From UBA699 sp050261915 (GTDB lineage Bacteria; Bacillota; Clostridia; Clostridiales; Clostridiaceae): 64,000 nucleotides of DNA. Location of the stretch: the NCBI GenBank assembly GCA_050261915.1, contig JBLNDT010000057.1:1-64000 (forward strand). Reading direction: 5' to 3'. The translations under genes and the position numbers were made by a program. The notes beneath the pieces were generated by a model that saw nothing but the letters and a program-made list of their open reading frames with translations, had not been told where the DNA came from and did not search any database. Below, one piece after another: positions 9,552-19,520 of this stretch (positions are counted from its first letter, which is position 1; each line of letters starts with the position of its first letter).

Positions 9552-10292
9552 ATGGAGGATAAAAAGTGTATGGAACTGAATATATGCCACCTCTACCCTG
9601 ATTTGTTAAACGTGTATGGTGATATAGGAAATATTCTCATCTTGAAGTACAGGGCGGAAAAACGAGGTATAAAGGTCAATATATTTGATGTTTCAATAGG
9701 AGACGTTTTCCAGGGTGAAAAATATGATATAGTGTTTTTCGGCGGGGGTCAGGATTACGAACAATCAATTGTATCAAATGATCTTATTGAAATGAAAAAG
9801 TTTGCCCTTACAGAATATATTGAGGCAGGTAAAGTTTTTTTATCAATATGCGGAGGCTACCAGCTCCTTGGAAAATACTATACAACTCCAGATGGTGAAA
9901 AGCTTCCGGGGCTCGAGATACTCGATATATACACTGAAGCAGGTGATAAAAGGTTTATCGGAAACACCGCTGTTTACAATGAAGCTTTTGATGAATCCTA
10001 TGTAGGCTTTGAAAACCATTCTGGCAGAACCTATATTGGAGATCTTAAACCTCTTGGGAAAGTAATAAACGGATATGGAAATAACGGTGAAGATGGATAT
10101 GAAGGCTGTATATATAAAAACACTTATGGCACATATTTTCACGGCTCACTTCTTTCAAAAAATCCTGAACTTGCAGACAGACTTATAAAAACAGCTCTTG
10201 AGATAAAATACGGTGATACAGTAGAACTTGAAACTTTAAACGACAGCATTGAAATTAAGGCAAAAAAGTATATTATTGAAAACAGAAAATAA
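9552..10292 (+). CDS. gatD: Lipid II isoglutaminyl synthase, glutaminase subunit GatD
   Basis: A class-I-type glutamine amidotransferase that hydrolyses glutamine and passes ammonia to MurT. The nucleophile is Cys100 in FLSICGGYQLLG and the likely partner His is at about 197 in TYFHGSLL. The N-terminus (ELNICHLYPDLLNVYGD) is typical of the family. ATG 9552 is used; ATG 9570 also has a GGAGG upstream and would match the usual family N-terminus, so the start is uncertain by six codons. A terminator follows directly. Confidence 0.93.
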   Translation: MEDKKCMELNICHLYPDLLNVYGDIGNILILKYRAEKRGIKVNIFDVSIGDVFQGEKYDIVFFGGGQDYEQSIVSNDLIEMKKFALTEYIEAGKVFLSICGGYQLLGKYYTTPDGEKLPGLEILDIYTEAGDKRFIGNTAVYNEAFDESYVGFENHSGRTYIGDLKPLGKVINGYGNNGEDGYEGCIYKNTYGTYFHGSLLSKNPELADRLIKTALEIKYGDTVELETLNDSIEIKAKKYIIENRK

Positions 10293-10319
10293 ATGGTGAG
10301 CAAATGCTCACCATTTTTA
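10290..10319. terminator. Bidirectional terminator between gatD and clpB
   Basis: ATGGTGAGC pairs with GCTCACCAT (10293-10301 with 10306-10314) and is followed by TTTTTAT. The A-rich left flank lets it serve clpB on the other strand as well. Confidence 0.85.
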
Positions 10320-12914
10320 TATGCTTTCCACTATTATTTCTTCATTTTTTGCGTCAACACCAATAGTTGACCCCTCAGATATTTCACCTCTTATAATTTT
10401 CTTGGCAATTGTAGTTTCAAGACTTCCTTCTATATATCTTTTAAGTGGTCTTGCTCCATAAACAGGATCATATCCTTCTAAGGCCATAAGTTCCTTTGCG
10501 TTCTCAGTAACCTTTAGAGTTATATTCTTATCCTTAAGCCTTTTTCTGATATCCTCAAGGAAAATATCTATTATTTTCTTTATTTCATCGCTGGCCAATG
10601 GCTTAAATAATATAACATCATCCAGTCTGTTTAAAAATTCAGGCTTAAACCTTCCCTTAAGCTCATTCATAACTCTGTCTCTAATACTGTTTTCTATGAA
10701 CCCCGAATCTTGATTTTCAAGAAGGTAACTGCTTCCAATATTTGAAGTCATTATTATAATGCAATTTTTAAAATCAACTGTATTTCCTTTATTGTCAGTT
10801 AATCTTCCATCATCAAATATCTGAAGGAATATATTAAATACATCCTCATGGGCCTTTTCTATTTCATCAAATAATATTACACTATATGGCTTGCGTCTTA
10901 CCGCTTCAGTTAACTGACCCCCTTCTTCATATCCAACGTAACCAGGAGGTGAACCTATAAGCCTTGAAACTGAGTATTTTTCCATGTATTCAGACATATC
11001 TACCCTTATAATATTTTCTTCACTGTCAAACAATGTATTTGCCAGTGTTTTAGCAAGTTCGGTTTTTCCAACTCCTGTAGGGCCAAGGAATATAAAGGAG
11101 CCTATAGGTCTTCTTGGATCCTTCATTCCAGCTCTTGCTCTAAGAACAGCGTTTGTAACTGCAGTAACTGCTTCCTTCTGACCAATTACCCTGTTTGAAA
11201 GGTCATCTTCAAGTCTTAGAAGTTTATGCCTTTCCCCTTCCACAAGTCTAGCCACAGGTATCCCGGTCCATTTTGAAACAATCTGAGAAATTTCTTCTTC
11301 AGTTACTTCTTCCTTCAGCATTGCTCCTTCATTGTTTTCGTTTAGTTCCGCTTCTTTTTCTTTAATTTGCGCTTCAAGTTTTGGAATAACGCCATATTTA
11401 AGCTCTGCTACCTTGTTTAAGTCATAATCCCTTTCAGCCTTTTCAATCTTTCCTCTTGCTTCATCTAGTTCCGCCTTAAGATTTCTTGTTTCTGTTATTT
11501 TTGACTTTTCCTTTTCATACTTTGCTGTCATTTCCTTATCCTTATCCTTTAAGTTGGATAATTCTTTTTCAATATTAGCCAGCCTGTCAATAGAAGCCTT
11601 GTCCTTTTCACGTGAAAGGGCTTCTTTTTCAATTTCCAGCTGAAATATCTTCCTTTTTACACTGTCCATTTCTGAAGGCATGCTGTCAATTTCAGACCTT
11701 ATTAATGCACAAGCCTCGTCTATTAGGTCGATTGCCTTGTCAGGAAGGAATCTATCGGTAATATACCTGGTTGATAGTTTTGCTGCTGCTACAATAGCTG
11801 AGTCATGTATCCTTATCCCATGGAATATTTCGAACCTTTCCTTTAAGCCCCTAAGGATTGAAATTGCATCCTCTTCTGTTGGCTCCTGAACTATAACTGG
11901 TTGAAACCTTCTTTCAAGGGCTTTGTCTTTTTCGATATATTTTCTGTATTCATCAAAGGTTGTTGCACCTATACAATGAAGTTCCCCTCTTGCAAGCATA
12001 GGTTTTATAAGGTTCCCTGCATCCATAGAACCCTCGGTTTTACCAGCCCCTACAATTGTATGAATCTCGTCAATAAAGAGTATTATTCTTCCTTCACTTG
12101 TCTCAACTTCTTTAAGCACAGCCTTAAGTCTTTCCTCGAACTCCCCTCTAAATTTTGCTCCAGCTATTAGGGCGCCCATATCAAGAGAAAATATAACTTT
12201 GTTTTTAAGACCTTCAGGCACATCTCCCCTGACAATTCTTTCAGCTAAGCCTTCTACAATAGCAGTTTTTCCAACACCAGGTTCACCAATAAGCACAGGG
12301 TTATTTTTAGTTCTTCTTGAAAGAATTCTTACAACCCTCCTTATTTCTTCATCTCTTCCTATTACTGGATCAAGCTTGTGCTTTTTTGCTTCCTCCACAA
12401 GATTTCTTCCATACTTAACAAGAGCTTCATAAGTACCTTCGGGATCCTGTGTATCAACTCTCTGATTTCCACGAACTTGAGACAGTACACTTAAAAAGGC
12501 ATCCTTTGTTATGTTATATTTTTTTAGCAATGTATCAACTTCAGGGCCACCTTTTTCCATAAGTGCCAGCATAACATGCTCTACACTAATATAAGAATCC
12601 TTAAATTTATCAGCAATACTTTCAGCTTTAACAAATACTTCTTCAAATCTTCTTGTTGCATAAACATTTGAACTTTGTGCACCTTCACCAAGTACTTTTG
12701 GCATTTTATCAAGTACATTTGAAATATCACTTTTAAGTGTTTTTATGTTAATATTCATTTTGCCTAATATATTTGGTATGAGTCCATCCTCTTCTTTCAT
12801 AATAGAAAAGAAAAGGTGAATGGCGTCGATTTGCTGGTGATTGTACCTCACCGCTGTAAGCTGAGCTTCGCTAATCGACTCCTGCACCTTTAATGTAAGT
12901 TTTTCAAAATCCAT
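10317..12914 (-). CDS. clpB: ATP-dependent disaggregase ClpB
   Basis: A Hsp100 chaperone that resolubilises aggregated proteins together with DnaK. The 865 residues comprise the N-terminal Clp repeat domain, the first AAA module (GEPGVGKT near residue 200), the long middle-domain coiled coil that separates ClpB from ClpA/C, the second AAA module (GPTGVGKT near residue 600) and the C-terminal D2-small domain. The start is ATG 12914 because GGAGGG lies just before it; the in-frame start at 12932 overlaps that site. It is the last gene behind two XRE-TPR regulators. Confidence 0.96.
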   Translation of the reverse strand: MDFEKLTLKVQESISEAQLTAVRYNHQQIDAIHLFFSIMKEEDGLIPNILGKMNINIKTLKSDISNVLDKMPKVLGEGAQSSNVYATRRFEEVFVKAESIADKFKDSYISVEHVMLALMEKGGPEVDTLLKKYNITKDAFLSVLSQVRGNQRVDTQDPEGTYEALVKYGRNLVEEAKKHKLDPVIGRDEEIRRVVRILSRRTKNNPVLIGEPGVGKTAIVEGLAERIVRGDVPEGLKNKVIFSLDMGALIAGAKFRGEFEERLKAVLKEVETSEGRIILFIDEIHTIVGAGKTEGSMDAGNLIKPMLARGELHCIGATTFDEYRKYIEKDKALERRFQPVIVQEPTEEDAISILRGLKERFEIFHGIRIHDSAIVAAAKLSTRYITDRFLPDKAIDLIDEACALIRSEIDSMPSEMDSVKRKIFQLEIEKEALSREKDKASIDRLANIEKELSNLKDKDKEMTAKYEKEKSKITETRNLKAELDEARGKIEKAERDYDLNKVAELKYGVIPKLEAQIKEKEAELNENNEGAMLKEEVTEEEISQIVSKWTGIPVARLVEGERHKLLRLEDDLSNRVIGQKEAVTAVTNAVLRARAGMKDPRRPIGSFIFLGPTGVGKTELAKTLANTLFDSEENIIRVDMSEYMEKYSVSRLIGSPPGYVGYEEGGQLTEAVRRKPYSVILFDEIEKAHEDVFNIFLQIFDDGRLTDNKGNTVDFKNCIIIMTSNIGSSYLLENQDSGFIENSIRDRVMNELKGRFKPEFLNRLDDVILFKPLASDEIKKIIDIFLEDIRKRLKDKNITLKVTENAKELMALEGYDPVYGARPLKRYIEGSLETTIAKKIIRGEISEGSTIGVDAKNEEIIVESI

Positions 12915-12934
12915 ATTAATCCCTCCACTCAATT

Positions 12935-14188
12935 TTACATTTTTCTCTGAAGCTGAATGGCAAAATTAAAGTATTTTAATGACTCAGGAATGTTATCCAT
13001 ACTGTGATACATATGTCCCATTTCAATGTACCTTTTATATATTTCATTATTGGTCCCAAATTTGAGCAATGCATCCAGGGCAAGATTCATATACATTTCT
13101 GCCTTTAAATAATTCCCTTCAGCTCTTAAAACAATTGATTTATAATGATATGCTTTTTCAATGTATTTAATATTGTCTATTTTTATTGCAAGATTCAGCA
13201 CTTCATCACATTCTTCCCTTGCCGGTTCTAAAAGATTATGCTCAACCAGACAGTGGACACATTTCAGCATAAAGTCCACCTTCTCTGGCGAATCATCATT
13301 TGGATAATAGAAAAGTGCCTTTTTTATATTTGAAACAGCTCTTTCCTCCAAAGAGATATCCAGCATAACTCTAGCAAAATCATATAGAGCATAAGCCTTA
13401 TACTCCATATTGTCACCATATAATTCGAATGCTTTTTCCTGGTAATACAGATATTTACCTTCATCTCTTCTAAGTGCAAGCATTCCAAGCAAGTGATATA
13501 CTTCAGCCTTCTTTAAATCAAGTTCAAGATAATCTACCAGATCTGAAAGCCTAACTGCTATTTCATAAGCTCTTTCATAATTATGCATCATAAAGAAACA
13601 TGCAGCTTCATTATAAGTAGCTCTTGCCAGAGTATTAAAGTCATCATTCTTCCTGGAAATAGCCCTTACATTTTTATAATAACCTGCAGCCTGCATATAT
13701 TCCTCTGTAGCATAAAAATATCCAGCCAGGTCCATATAGTACAGCACTTCATTTTCAGGAGTACTGCACTGAGTCCACAATTCATAATATTTTGAAATAA
13801 TTAATTGAATTTTCTCCATTTGATTTGTTGAAATATAATGATTAAAAAGTTTGTGCACCAAATTAAAGGTTAAATCAGCATAACCATATTCTTCTGCATA
13901 TTTAAGGTTATACTCAAGACTTTCCTCATAAAGAGCGGAATCCTTTTCGTTTTCGACCTTTTCTAAATTAGTAAGAATCTGCTCCTTAACTCCCTGCTTT
14001 AAATAATCTGAGGGAAGCTCCAGTTGTTTCGCAACAAATTCAAGAATCCATGTTTCAGGAGCCACTTTTCCATTTTCAATGCAGCTCATTTTTGAAACAG
14101 AAATCTTTTCCCTGCAAAGTTCCTTTAAGGTTAAACCTTTATAAATCCGTGCTCTTTTTATCTTTTCACCTGTAGAAAGTATTTCCAT
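12935..14188 (-). CDS. XRE-family HTH regulator with TPR domain (paralogue 2)
   Basis: The N-terminal helix-turn-helix (about residues 1-60; MEILSTGEKIKRARIYKGLTL at the start) is followed by about 350 residues of TPR-like helical repeats, the architecture of peptide-sensing or protein-sensing regulators (RRNPP-like). It is a paralogue of the gene directly upstream, with the same first motif, MEILSxGEKIKR. The ATG at 14188 is preferred over GTG 14197 because AGGTG is correctly spaced for it. It sits 20 bases upstream of clpB. No small signalling-peptide gene was recognised nearby. Ligand and targets are unknown. Confidence 0.85.
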   Translation of the reverse strand: MEILSTGEKIKRARIYKGLTLKELCREKISVSKMSCIENGKVAPETWILEFVAKQLELPSDYLKQGVKEQILTNLEKVENEKDSALYEESLEYNLKYAEEYGYADLTFNLVHKLFNHYISTNQMEKIQLIISKYYELWTQCSTPENEVLYYMDLAGYFYATEEYMQAAGYYKNVRAISRKNDDFNTLARATYNEAACFFMMHNYERAYEIAVRLSDLVDYLELDLKKAEVYHLLGMLALRRDEGKYLYYQEKAFELYGDNMEYKAYALYDFARVMLDISLEERAVSNIKKALFYYPNDDSPEKVDFMLKCVHCLVEHNLLEPAREECDEVLNLAIKIDNIKYIEKAYHYKSIVLRAEGNYLKAEMYMNLALDALLKFGTNNEIYKRYIEMGHMYHSMDNIPESLKYFNFAIQLQRKM

Positions 14189-14206
14189 AATCTTCACCTA
14201 TCCAAT

Positions 14207-15511
14207 TTAAGACTCTTTAATAACTCCAAGTTTTTTAAAAGTATCCACACCAATATTTAAATATCCTGCTGCTTCTTTTTCATTGCCATGGTCTATATAA
14301 AACTTCCCGATCATAATAGATATCTCAGCTATCTCTTTGTCAAAACCCATATTTTTCACAAAATTCAACGCAGTAATTAATGTATTTTCTGCTGCTTTAT
14401 CGTCATTTCCAAGTAAATCCACTTTATATTTAAGAAGATAGTAATCCACAAGGGCTTTGTCGTTACCATCACTTATCCTGTTAAGTATATCCTCTAAAAG
14501 ATCTTTGGCCTTGTTTACATCCTTAAGCTTGATGTAGTTTTGGCACATATTAATAAGGGTTTCTGATATTTTATTATCTTTGTTATTCATTCTGATTTCT
14601 TTTGCTTTATTGTAATGTATAAAAGATTCTTCAATATTGTCAAATTCGTAAAATAATTTCCCTAAATTATCTTCGATTGTCCCCATATATTCATAATCAT
14701 AAACTTCTTCAAATATTTCAAGGGTCTTTTTAGAATACTTTATAGCTCTATCCACATCACCCTTTTTCTTGTACTCTTCTGCAAGGAGCAAAAGTGTTTT
14801 GCCGTATTCTTTTTTATTGTTAAGCTGTAAAAACTTTTCCTTAGCCAGGAAAGAATACTTGATTGCGTTTTCCAGCTGATTCATTTTCAAATATACATAT
14901 GCAGTATAATAATAAATTTCACCAATCATGAAATCATTACCAATATCATGAGCCAGATAAACATTCTCTGCCTGTTGGAAATAGCTGCAGGCTGAGTGAT
15001 AGGCCTTTAATTCATTTGTAATTTTCCCAAGGTAAATAAAAGTACTGACCGTTTCCTCATAGTTGTTGTTTTTTATAAATATTACATTGGCAGATAGAAA
15101 AAATTGCTGTGCAGCAGTTTTTTCATTTCTGGACATAAAAACTATTCCTCTTAAATAAAGATTCTTGGCCTTTCGGTATTCAAGGTTATATCTTTCAGCG
15201 TAGTATAGTGATTTTTCAATATACTGCTCAGCTTGAATAAGATCTTCATCCAATATATATGCCTCTGCTATGTTTTCAAAATAAGTACATATTTTTTCAG
15301 CTTGGGATTCTTCTGTCTCCATTAGATACTCTATTGAAGTATTTAGAGCACCTGCTAGATATTCAAGCAGATCCATACTTGGATTTGATTTCCCTGATTC
15401 AACAAGGCTTATTTGGCCTGGAGTAATTCTGTCTCCTGCCAATTCTTTCAAGGTCATGTCCAACTCTTTTCTTCTTCTTTTAATCTTCTCTCCTAAAGAC
15501 AGTATTTCCAT
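14207..15511 (-). CDS. XRE-family HTH regulator with TPR domain (paralogue 1)
   Basis: A DNA-binding HTH at the N-terminus (MEILSLGEKIKRRRKELDMT, then LAGDRITPGQISLVESGKSNPS) is followed by TPR repeats to the C-terminus (for example YYYTAYVYLKMNQLENAIKYS). About 434 residues. It leads a compact set (this gene, its paralogue, clpB) on one strand, so one or both regulators may control clpB or the operon itself. The start could be GTG 15517 or ATG 15511; the latter aligns with the paralogue. No CIRCE or clear CtsR site was seen upstream. Confidence 0.85.
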   Translation of the reverse strand: MEILSLGEKIKRRRKELDMTLKELAGDRITPGQISLVESGKSNPSMDLLEYLAGALNTSIEYLMETEESQAEKICTYFENIAEAYILDEDLIQAEQYIEKSLYYAERYNLEYRKAKNLYLRGIVFMSRNEKTAAQQFFLSANVIFIKNNNYEETVSTFIYLGKITNELKAYHSACSYFQQAENVYLAHDIGNDFMIGEIYYYTAYVYLKMNQLENAIKYSFLAKEKFLQLNNKKEYGKTLLLLAEEYKKKGDVDRAIKYSKKTLEIFEEVYDYEYMGTIEDNLGKLFYEFDNIEESFIHYNKAKEIRMNNKDNKISETLINMCQNYIKLKDVNKAKDLLEDILNRISDGNDKALVDYYLLKYKVDLLGNDDKAAENTLITALNFVKNMGFDKEIAEISIMIGKFYIDHGNEKEAAGYLNIGVDTFKKLGVIKES

Positions 15512-15633
15512 CCTCACTCATCCTTTTCAACGCTTAAAAATTTAACTATATTAAAATTTTTTTAATACATCTATATTATAACACAATTTTTATTATTTTT
15601 TAAATACTTTTAATTATTTTATTAAAAAAAAAT

Positions 15634-15660
15634 AAATGCCATTAAAAAATGGCATTTAAC
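15634..15660 (-). terminator. Terminator after the YtxH-like gene
   Basis: AAATGCCATT pairs with AATGGCATTT (15634-15643 with 15648-15657). On the minus strand a long T-rich tract follows. Confidence 0.85.
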
Positions 15661-15662
15661 TT

Positions 15663-15827
15663 TTATCTAGCCCAGTCCCTCATGTCGTCAATAGCATCTC
15701 CAGCTACATCTCTAACAACCTTGGCAGTTTTTTTAATTCTTCTCTTTGTTCCTCTATCTAAGTCCGGCATGAAAAACATACTGGCGGCTGCTCCGATTAG
15801 AATCCCTGAAACAAATTTACCTCTCAT
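15663..15827 (-). CDS. Small YtxH-like membrane protein (54 residues)
   Basis: The open frame reads MRGKFVSGILIGAAASMFFM, a glycine/alanine-rich hydrophobic segment, followed by a charged tail (DLDRGTKRRIKK, then VVRDVAGDAIDDMRDWAR). This layout is that of YtxH-domain and related small proteins: a short N-terminal membrane segment and an amphipathic helical tail. A GGAGTGATTTT ribosome binding site precedes the ATG, and a strong terminator follows the stop. It is followed on the same strand by nothing until the XRE gene. The function is unknown; family members are linked to envelope or general stress. Confidence 0.75.
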   Translation of the reverse strand: MRGKFVSGILIGAAASMFFMPDLDRGTKRRIKKTAKVVRDVAGDAIDDMRDWAR

Positions 15828-15859
15828 AAAATCACTCCTCATAATAAATTATAAATTCA

Positions 15860-16624
15860 TTATTCCCTAGAAGTAATTTTTATATTCATTACATTGGTTG
15901 ATTTTACAACAGATTTAACTTTTTCCATAAGACCACAGTTTTTAACAAATATATTGTTGTCCTTAAGATAGTTATCAACAGCTTTAGTTAAGGGAATTTC
16001 AATTGCAGCTTTCGCGAAACTGTCTGCAAGTTCATTAAAGATATCCCCACTGTGACCTTTTGCCTTAATAAATATGACATCAATGCCCCTATCTAAAAAT
16101 TTATTCATCTTATCATAATATTCAGCAGAAGAGGAGTCTTTCCTCTCCCAAGTTCCTGAAGCATGATGGTATATACCTGCATAATCATGGATAATAGCAA
16201 CCTTTTTTTCTCCTTCACCAAAGGCGTAGGCTACTGCCCGTAAAGCTGCTTCGAGTTCCCCAGCTATTTGCCTTAGCTTTTTCTGGGCATTGTCTTTTGA
16301 GGCTCCACTTTCCACATGAACTATTACATCATCTTTTACAGCTACAAAAGCATAGGAATACTTTTCAGTAACATTGCTGTAACTTCCATCCACATAAATA
16401 TGAAGGCAGTCTTTGGGATATTCGTCTTTTGCACTTAGATTCTCAATGGTACCAGAAATGTAGTTTTGGGCCTCTTCCATGGTTTTAAAACTTTTATATT
16501 TTGCTCCTTTGACACCTTTAACATACTTTAAGCATTCATCCCATGAGTTTAATATAATATCCCTCACTTGCTTATTGTCTTTAAAGTCAAATCCCTCTTT
16601 AACCGCATAGTATTTTTTTTGCAT
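15860..16624 (-). CDS. Ribonuclease H with N-terminal viroplasmin (RNA/DNA-hybrid-binding) domain
   Basis: Cleaves the RNA strand of RNA/DNA hybrids. The N-terminal 45 residues (KKYYAVKEGF, then KYKSFKTMEEAQNYI) form the caulimovirus-viroplasmin domain seen in RNase H1. The catalytic domain starts near residue 75 with the four acidic residues in place: D79 (IYVDGSY), E123 (GELEAALRA), D147 (IIHDYAG) and D201 (NELADSF). At 254 residues it is longer than plain RnhA because of a linker and a C-terminal extension of about 40 residues. It starts four bases after the DUF1232 gene ends, so the two are likely co-transcribed. Confidence 0.92.
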   Translation of the reverse strand: MQKKYYAVKEGFDFKDNKQVRDIILNSWDECLKYVKGVKGAKYKSFKTMEEAQNYISGTIENLSAKDEYPKDCLHIYVDGSYSNVTEKYSYAFVAVKDDVIVHVESGASKDNAQKKLRQIAGELEAALRAVAYAFGEGEKKVAIIHDYAGIYHHASGTWERKDSSSAEYYDKMNKFLDRGIDVIFIKAKGHSGDIFNELADSFAKAAIEIPLTKAVDNYLKDNNIFVKNCGLMEKVKSVVKSTNVMNIKITSRE

Positions 16625-16628
16625 ATGG

Positions 16629-17615
16629 CTACTCCCTGTATTTACTCATATTAAGATCAAATTCATGGTAATTTCTTTTAATGTTTCCCATCCTCATTAT
16701 TTCTACAACAATCGACATTATTTTTGCAGCATTTTTACCCCCTACAGTATTGGAAATGTATTTAACCGCATCCTTAACAAGAAAAATTATATCATCTTCT
16801 CCCTGCCAGTTTTCAATAACTATTTCCTCAGGTACTTCATTTATTATTGCGTTTAATCCAAAAAATGCTATTGCAATGTCGTCCATTTTCCCAATAAAGG
16901 GTATGAAGTCCGGGAGTAAATCAATAGGATTTGCTACATATAAAAGCATGCCCCCTACCATCATTTTTGCTTTTCCGCTTACCCTTTCATCTTTAAAAAG
17001 TCTCCAGAGCAGGGCTATAATATCTGGTATCATTAAAGCAGACTGAAAAACCTTCTGATACTTTACAGGGGCCTTGCTGATTATATTTTTCCTTAGCCTG
17101 GCATACCTCCCGTAAATTTTTTTCTTTAAACCATCCTTTGGTTTACTTTCTATTTTTTCTGTTTCTTTGTTTTTAGCATAAATTAGCTCATGAAACTGAG
17201 CCTCTACATTTCCATCTACAATATCAATGCTTTCAAGCTTAAAATAAACAAAAGGAATAAGCCTTGATATCATGGTAAGATCCAAGTATATATTGTCTTT
17301 GTCAACTTTAACTCCATACTCAGCAAAATTATTTAGGAATTTTTTCAAAGCAATATTTTTAACAAAACTAAACATATTTATCTTAAGAACTTTAACATCA
17401 AAGATCTTTATGTTTACTACGTTATCAACTACATTTCCAAAACCTATTTTAACAATAAAAGGAATTGACTTCCCTTTAGTATAGCTTCCACTTACCCTTA
17501 TAATTTCACCTATTTCTATACTATCTATTTTTAAACCTTCTACCTCTACAAAATCATCCAAAATGCTCATTATATCGCTTCCGGATAAAATTGCTTTAAC
17601 AGCTGATATCTTCAT
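16629..17615 (-). CDS. DUF1232 (YkvA-type) domain protein
   Basis: A 328-residue protein. Residues 1-170 form an unrecognised mostly beta-rich region (repeated I/V/K-rich strands, reminiscent of lipid- or substrate-binding folds but not assignable). The DUF1232 domain follows at about 205-260, with the signature PIDLLPDFIPFIGKMDD in a membrane-associated hydrophobic context. The function of DUF1232 is unknown. A GGAGGG ribosome binding site precedes ATG 17615. It is divergent from the ftsH-like gene and upstream of the RNase H gene. Confidence 0.8.
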   Translation of the reverse strand: MKISAVKAILSGSDIMSILDDFVEVEGLKIDSIEIGEIIRVSGSYTKGKSIPFIVKIGFGNVVDNVVNIKIFDVKVLKINMFSFVKNIALKKFLNNFAEYGVKVDKDNIYLDLTMISRLIPFVYFKLESIDIVDGNVEAQFHELIYAKNKETEKIESKPKDGLKKKIYGRYARLRKNIISKAPVKYQKVFQSALMIPDIIALLWRLFKDERVSGKAKMMVGGMLLYVANPIDLLPDFIPFIGKMDDIAIAFFGLNAIINEVPEEIVIENWQGEDDIIFLVKDAVKYISNTVGGKNAAKIMSIVVEIMRMGNIKRNYHEFDLNMSKYRE

Positions 17616-17777
17616 ATAATTCCCTCCTTAGCTTTATAAATCAAGTATACAATAAAATACTGTTTGTGCAAATAATATTTATATCCATAAATTACATTGG
17701 TATTTATTATGTTTTTCGTTAGACTAAAAAATTTTATTAATATATATTAAAGTTATAATTTATTGTTGGAGGTCATT

Positions 17778-19520
17778 ATGAATAATAAAAAATTAATGCT
17801 CATACCAGTTATTGCTGCTGTTATTTCGATTATTTCAATAATTTTAATAAACATATATTCACCAAAACCAAAACCTATATCATATCAGGAATTCACCAAT
17901 AGTATTGCTAAAAATGAAATTTCATTAGTATACCTTACTGATACACCAAAAATAAAATTAAAAATGAAAAATGGAGATATTTACGAAACAGAAAACCCAA
18001 GAACCATGGACTTGAAAGCTTCATTACTTAAATCAGGAATTGAAGTTTTTGAACATGAGCTTTGGGATTATAAAACGGTATTTCCAATTACAGCACTTGT
18101 ATTGTCAGCATGCATCCTAATTGTTATGATAATAAAATTTTCAAGATCTGCCTCAAAAGACTTTCTTGGGTTGGAAGCAAAAGATGTAAATATGGAAAAA
18201 AACTTAAAATACAATTTTGAAAGTATTGCTGGTAATGAAGAAGCAAAAGAAAGTGTTATGGATATTGTTGATTTTCTGAAAAACCCAGATAAATATTCAG
18301 ATTATGGAGCACGTATGCCTAAAGGAATAATCTTTTACGGGGAGCCGGGAACTGGGAAAACTCTTCTTGCAAAAGCAGTAGCCGGTGAAGCCGGGGTTCC
18401 TTTTTTTGCCATGTCAGGTTCTGATTTTGTACAGGTTTATGTTGGAGTCGGTGCAAGCAGAATAAGACAACTTTTTAAAAAAGCCAGAAAATGCGGAAAG
18501 GCTGTTATATTTATTGATGAAATTGATGCTATGGGAAAAAAACGTGAAGGCTCCAAATCCGGGGGTTCTGATGAACGTGATCAAACCCTTAATGCACTGC
18601 TTACTGAGATGTCAGGATTTAATGAAAAAGAAGGGATAATTGTAATGGCTGCAACCAATAGATTGGACATGCTTGATTCAGCTTTATTACGTCCTGGAAG
18701 ATTCGACCGACATATTGAGATAATGCTTCCGGATCTTCTTGAGCGAGAAAAAATAATAAAGCTACATTTAAAAGGCAAACCAACAGGTGAAATAAATGTT
18801 CATGAACTTGCCAGGAAGACCTCCTGTTTTTCAGGCGCAAAGCTTGAAAGCATGATTAATGAATCAGCGATACTAGCATGTAAAGAAGGAAGTTCTTTAA
18901 TTGAGGATAGACACATAGAAAAAGCATTTTCAATAGTATTGGCTGGTTACGAAAAGAAAAATTACAGTTATATAAAAGAAACAGATAGAAAAATCACAGC
19001 TTACCATGAAGCAGGACATGCTTTAGTAATGCATCATCTTCTTCCTAGTGAAAAAATATCAAAGGTAACTATAATCCCAAGCACAAAGGGTGCTGGAGGC
19101 TATACCTTGAGCATATCAGAGGACAGCCTATACCAAAACAAGGATTACCTTACAAAAAAAATAATGGTTCTATTAGCAGGAAGAGCAGCGGAAGAAATAA
19201 GCTTTGGAACTGAAAGAATAACCACCGGTGCATATAATGACTTAAAGCACAGTACTAATACTGCACTATGCCTAATAGCCCATTATGGCATGGGCAGTTC
19301 AATAGGCCTACTTACCCTGGAGGAACTTGCAAAAATTAATATAAGCCATGACAAGATAGCAGAGGAGTGCAAATTTTTAGTTGATGACCTTTATTCTAAG
19401 GTAAAACTTTTGATAAAAAACAATAAAAACTCACTGGAGCATATTGCTGCTGCATTGCTGGAAAAAGAAACCCTTAACTTTGCTGAACTGGAATCTATTT
19501 TTTCCAATAAAACAATGTAG
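17778..19520 (+). CDS. FtsH-like membrane AAA+ zinc metalloprotease
   Basis: A membrane-bound ATP-dependent protease that degrades misassembled membrane proteins and short-lived regulators. From ATG 17778 (GGAGGT upstream) it has 580 residues: a membrane segment at 7-25, a small extracytoplasmic domain, a second membrane segment at about 102-120, the P-loop GEPGTGKT at 188-195, Walker B FIDEIDAMGKKR, the second region of homology ending RPGRFDRH, and the zinc site HEAGH at 410-414. It is a little shorter than main housekeeping FtsH proteins, so it may be a second copy. It overlaps the convergent rhomboid gene by 26 bases. Confidence 0.92.
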   Translation: MNNKKLMLIPVIAAVISIISIILINIYSPKPKPISYQEFTNSIAKNEISLVYLTDTPKIKLKMKNGDIYETENPRTMDLKASLLKSGIEVFEHELWDYKTVFPITALVLSACILIVMIIKFSRSASKDFLGLEAKDVNMEKNLKYNFESIAGNEEAKESVMDIVDFLKNPDKYSDYGARMPKGIIFYGEPGTGKTLLAKAVAGEAGVPFFAMSGSDFVQVYVGVGASRIRQLFKKARKCGKAVIFIDEIDAMGKKREGSKSGGSDERDQTLNALLTEMSGFNEKEGIIVMAATNRLDMLDSALLRPGRFDRHIEIMLPDLLEREKIIKLHLKGKPTGEINVHELARKTSCFSGAKLESMINESAILACKEGSSLIEDRHIEKAFSIVLAGYEKKNYSYIKETDRKITAYHEAGHALVMHHLLPSEKISKVTIIPSTKGAGGYTLSISEDSLYQNKDYLTKKIMVLLAGRAAEEISFGTERITTGAYNDLKHSTNTALCLIAHYGMGSSIGLLTLEELAKINISHDKIAEECKFLVDDLYSKVKLLIKNNKNSLEHIAAALLEKETLNFAELESIFSNKTM

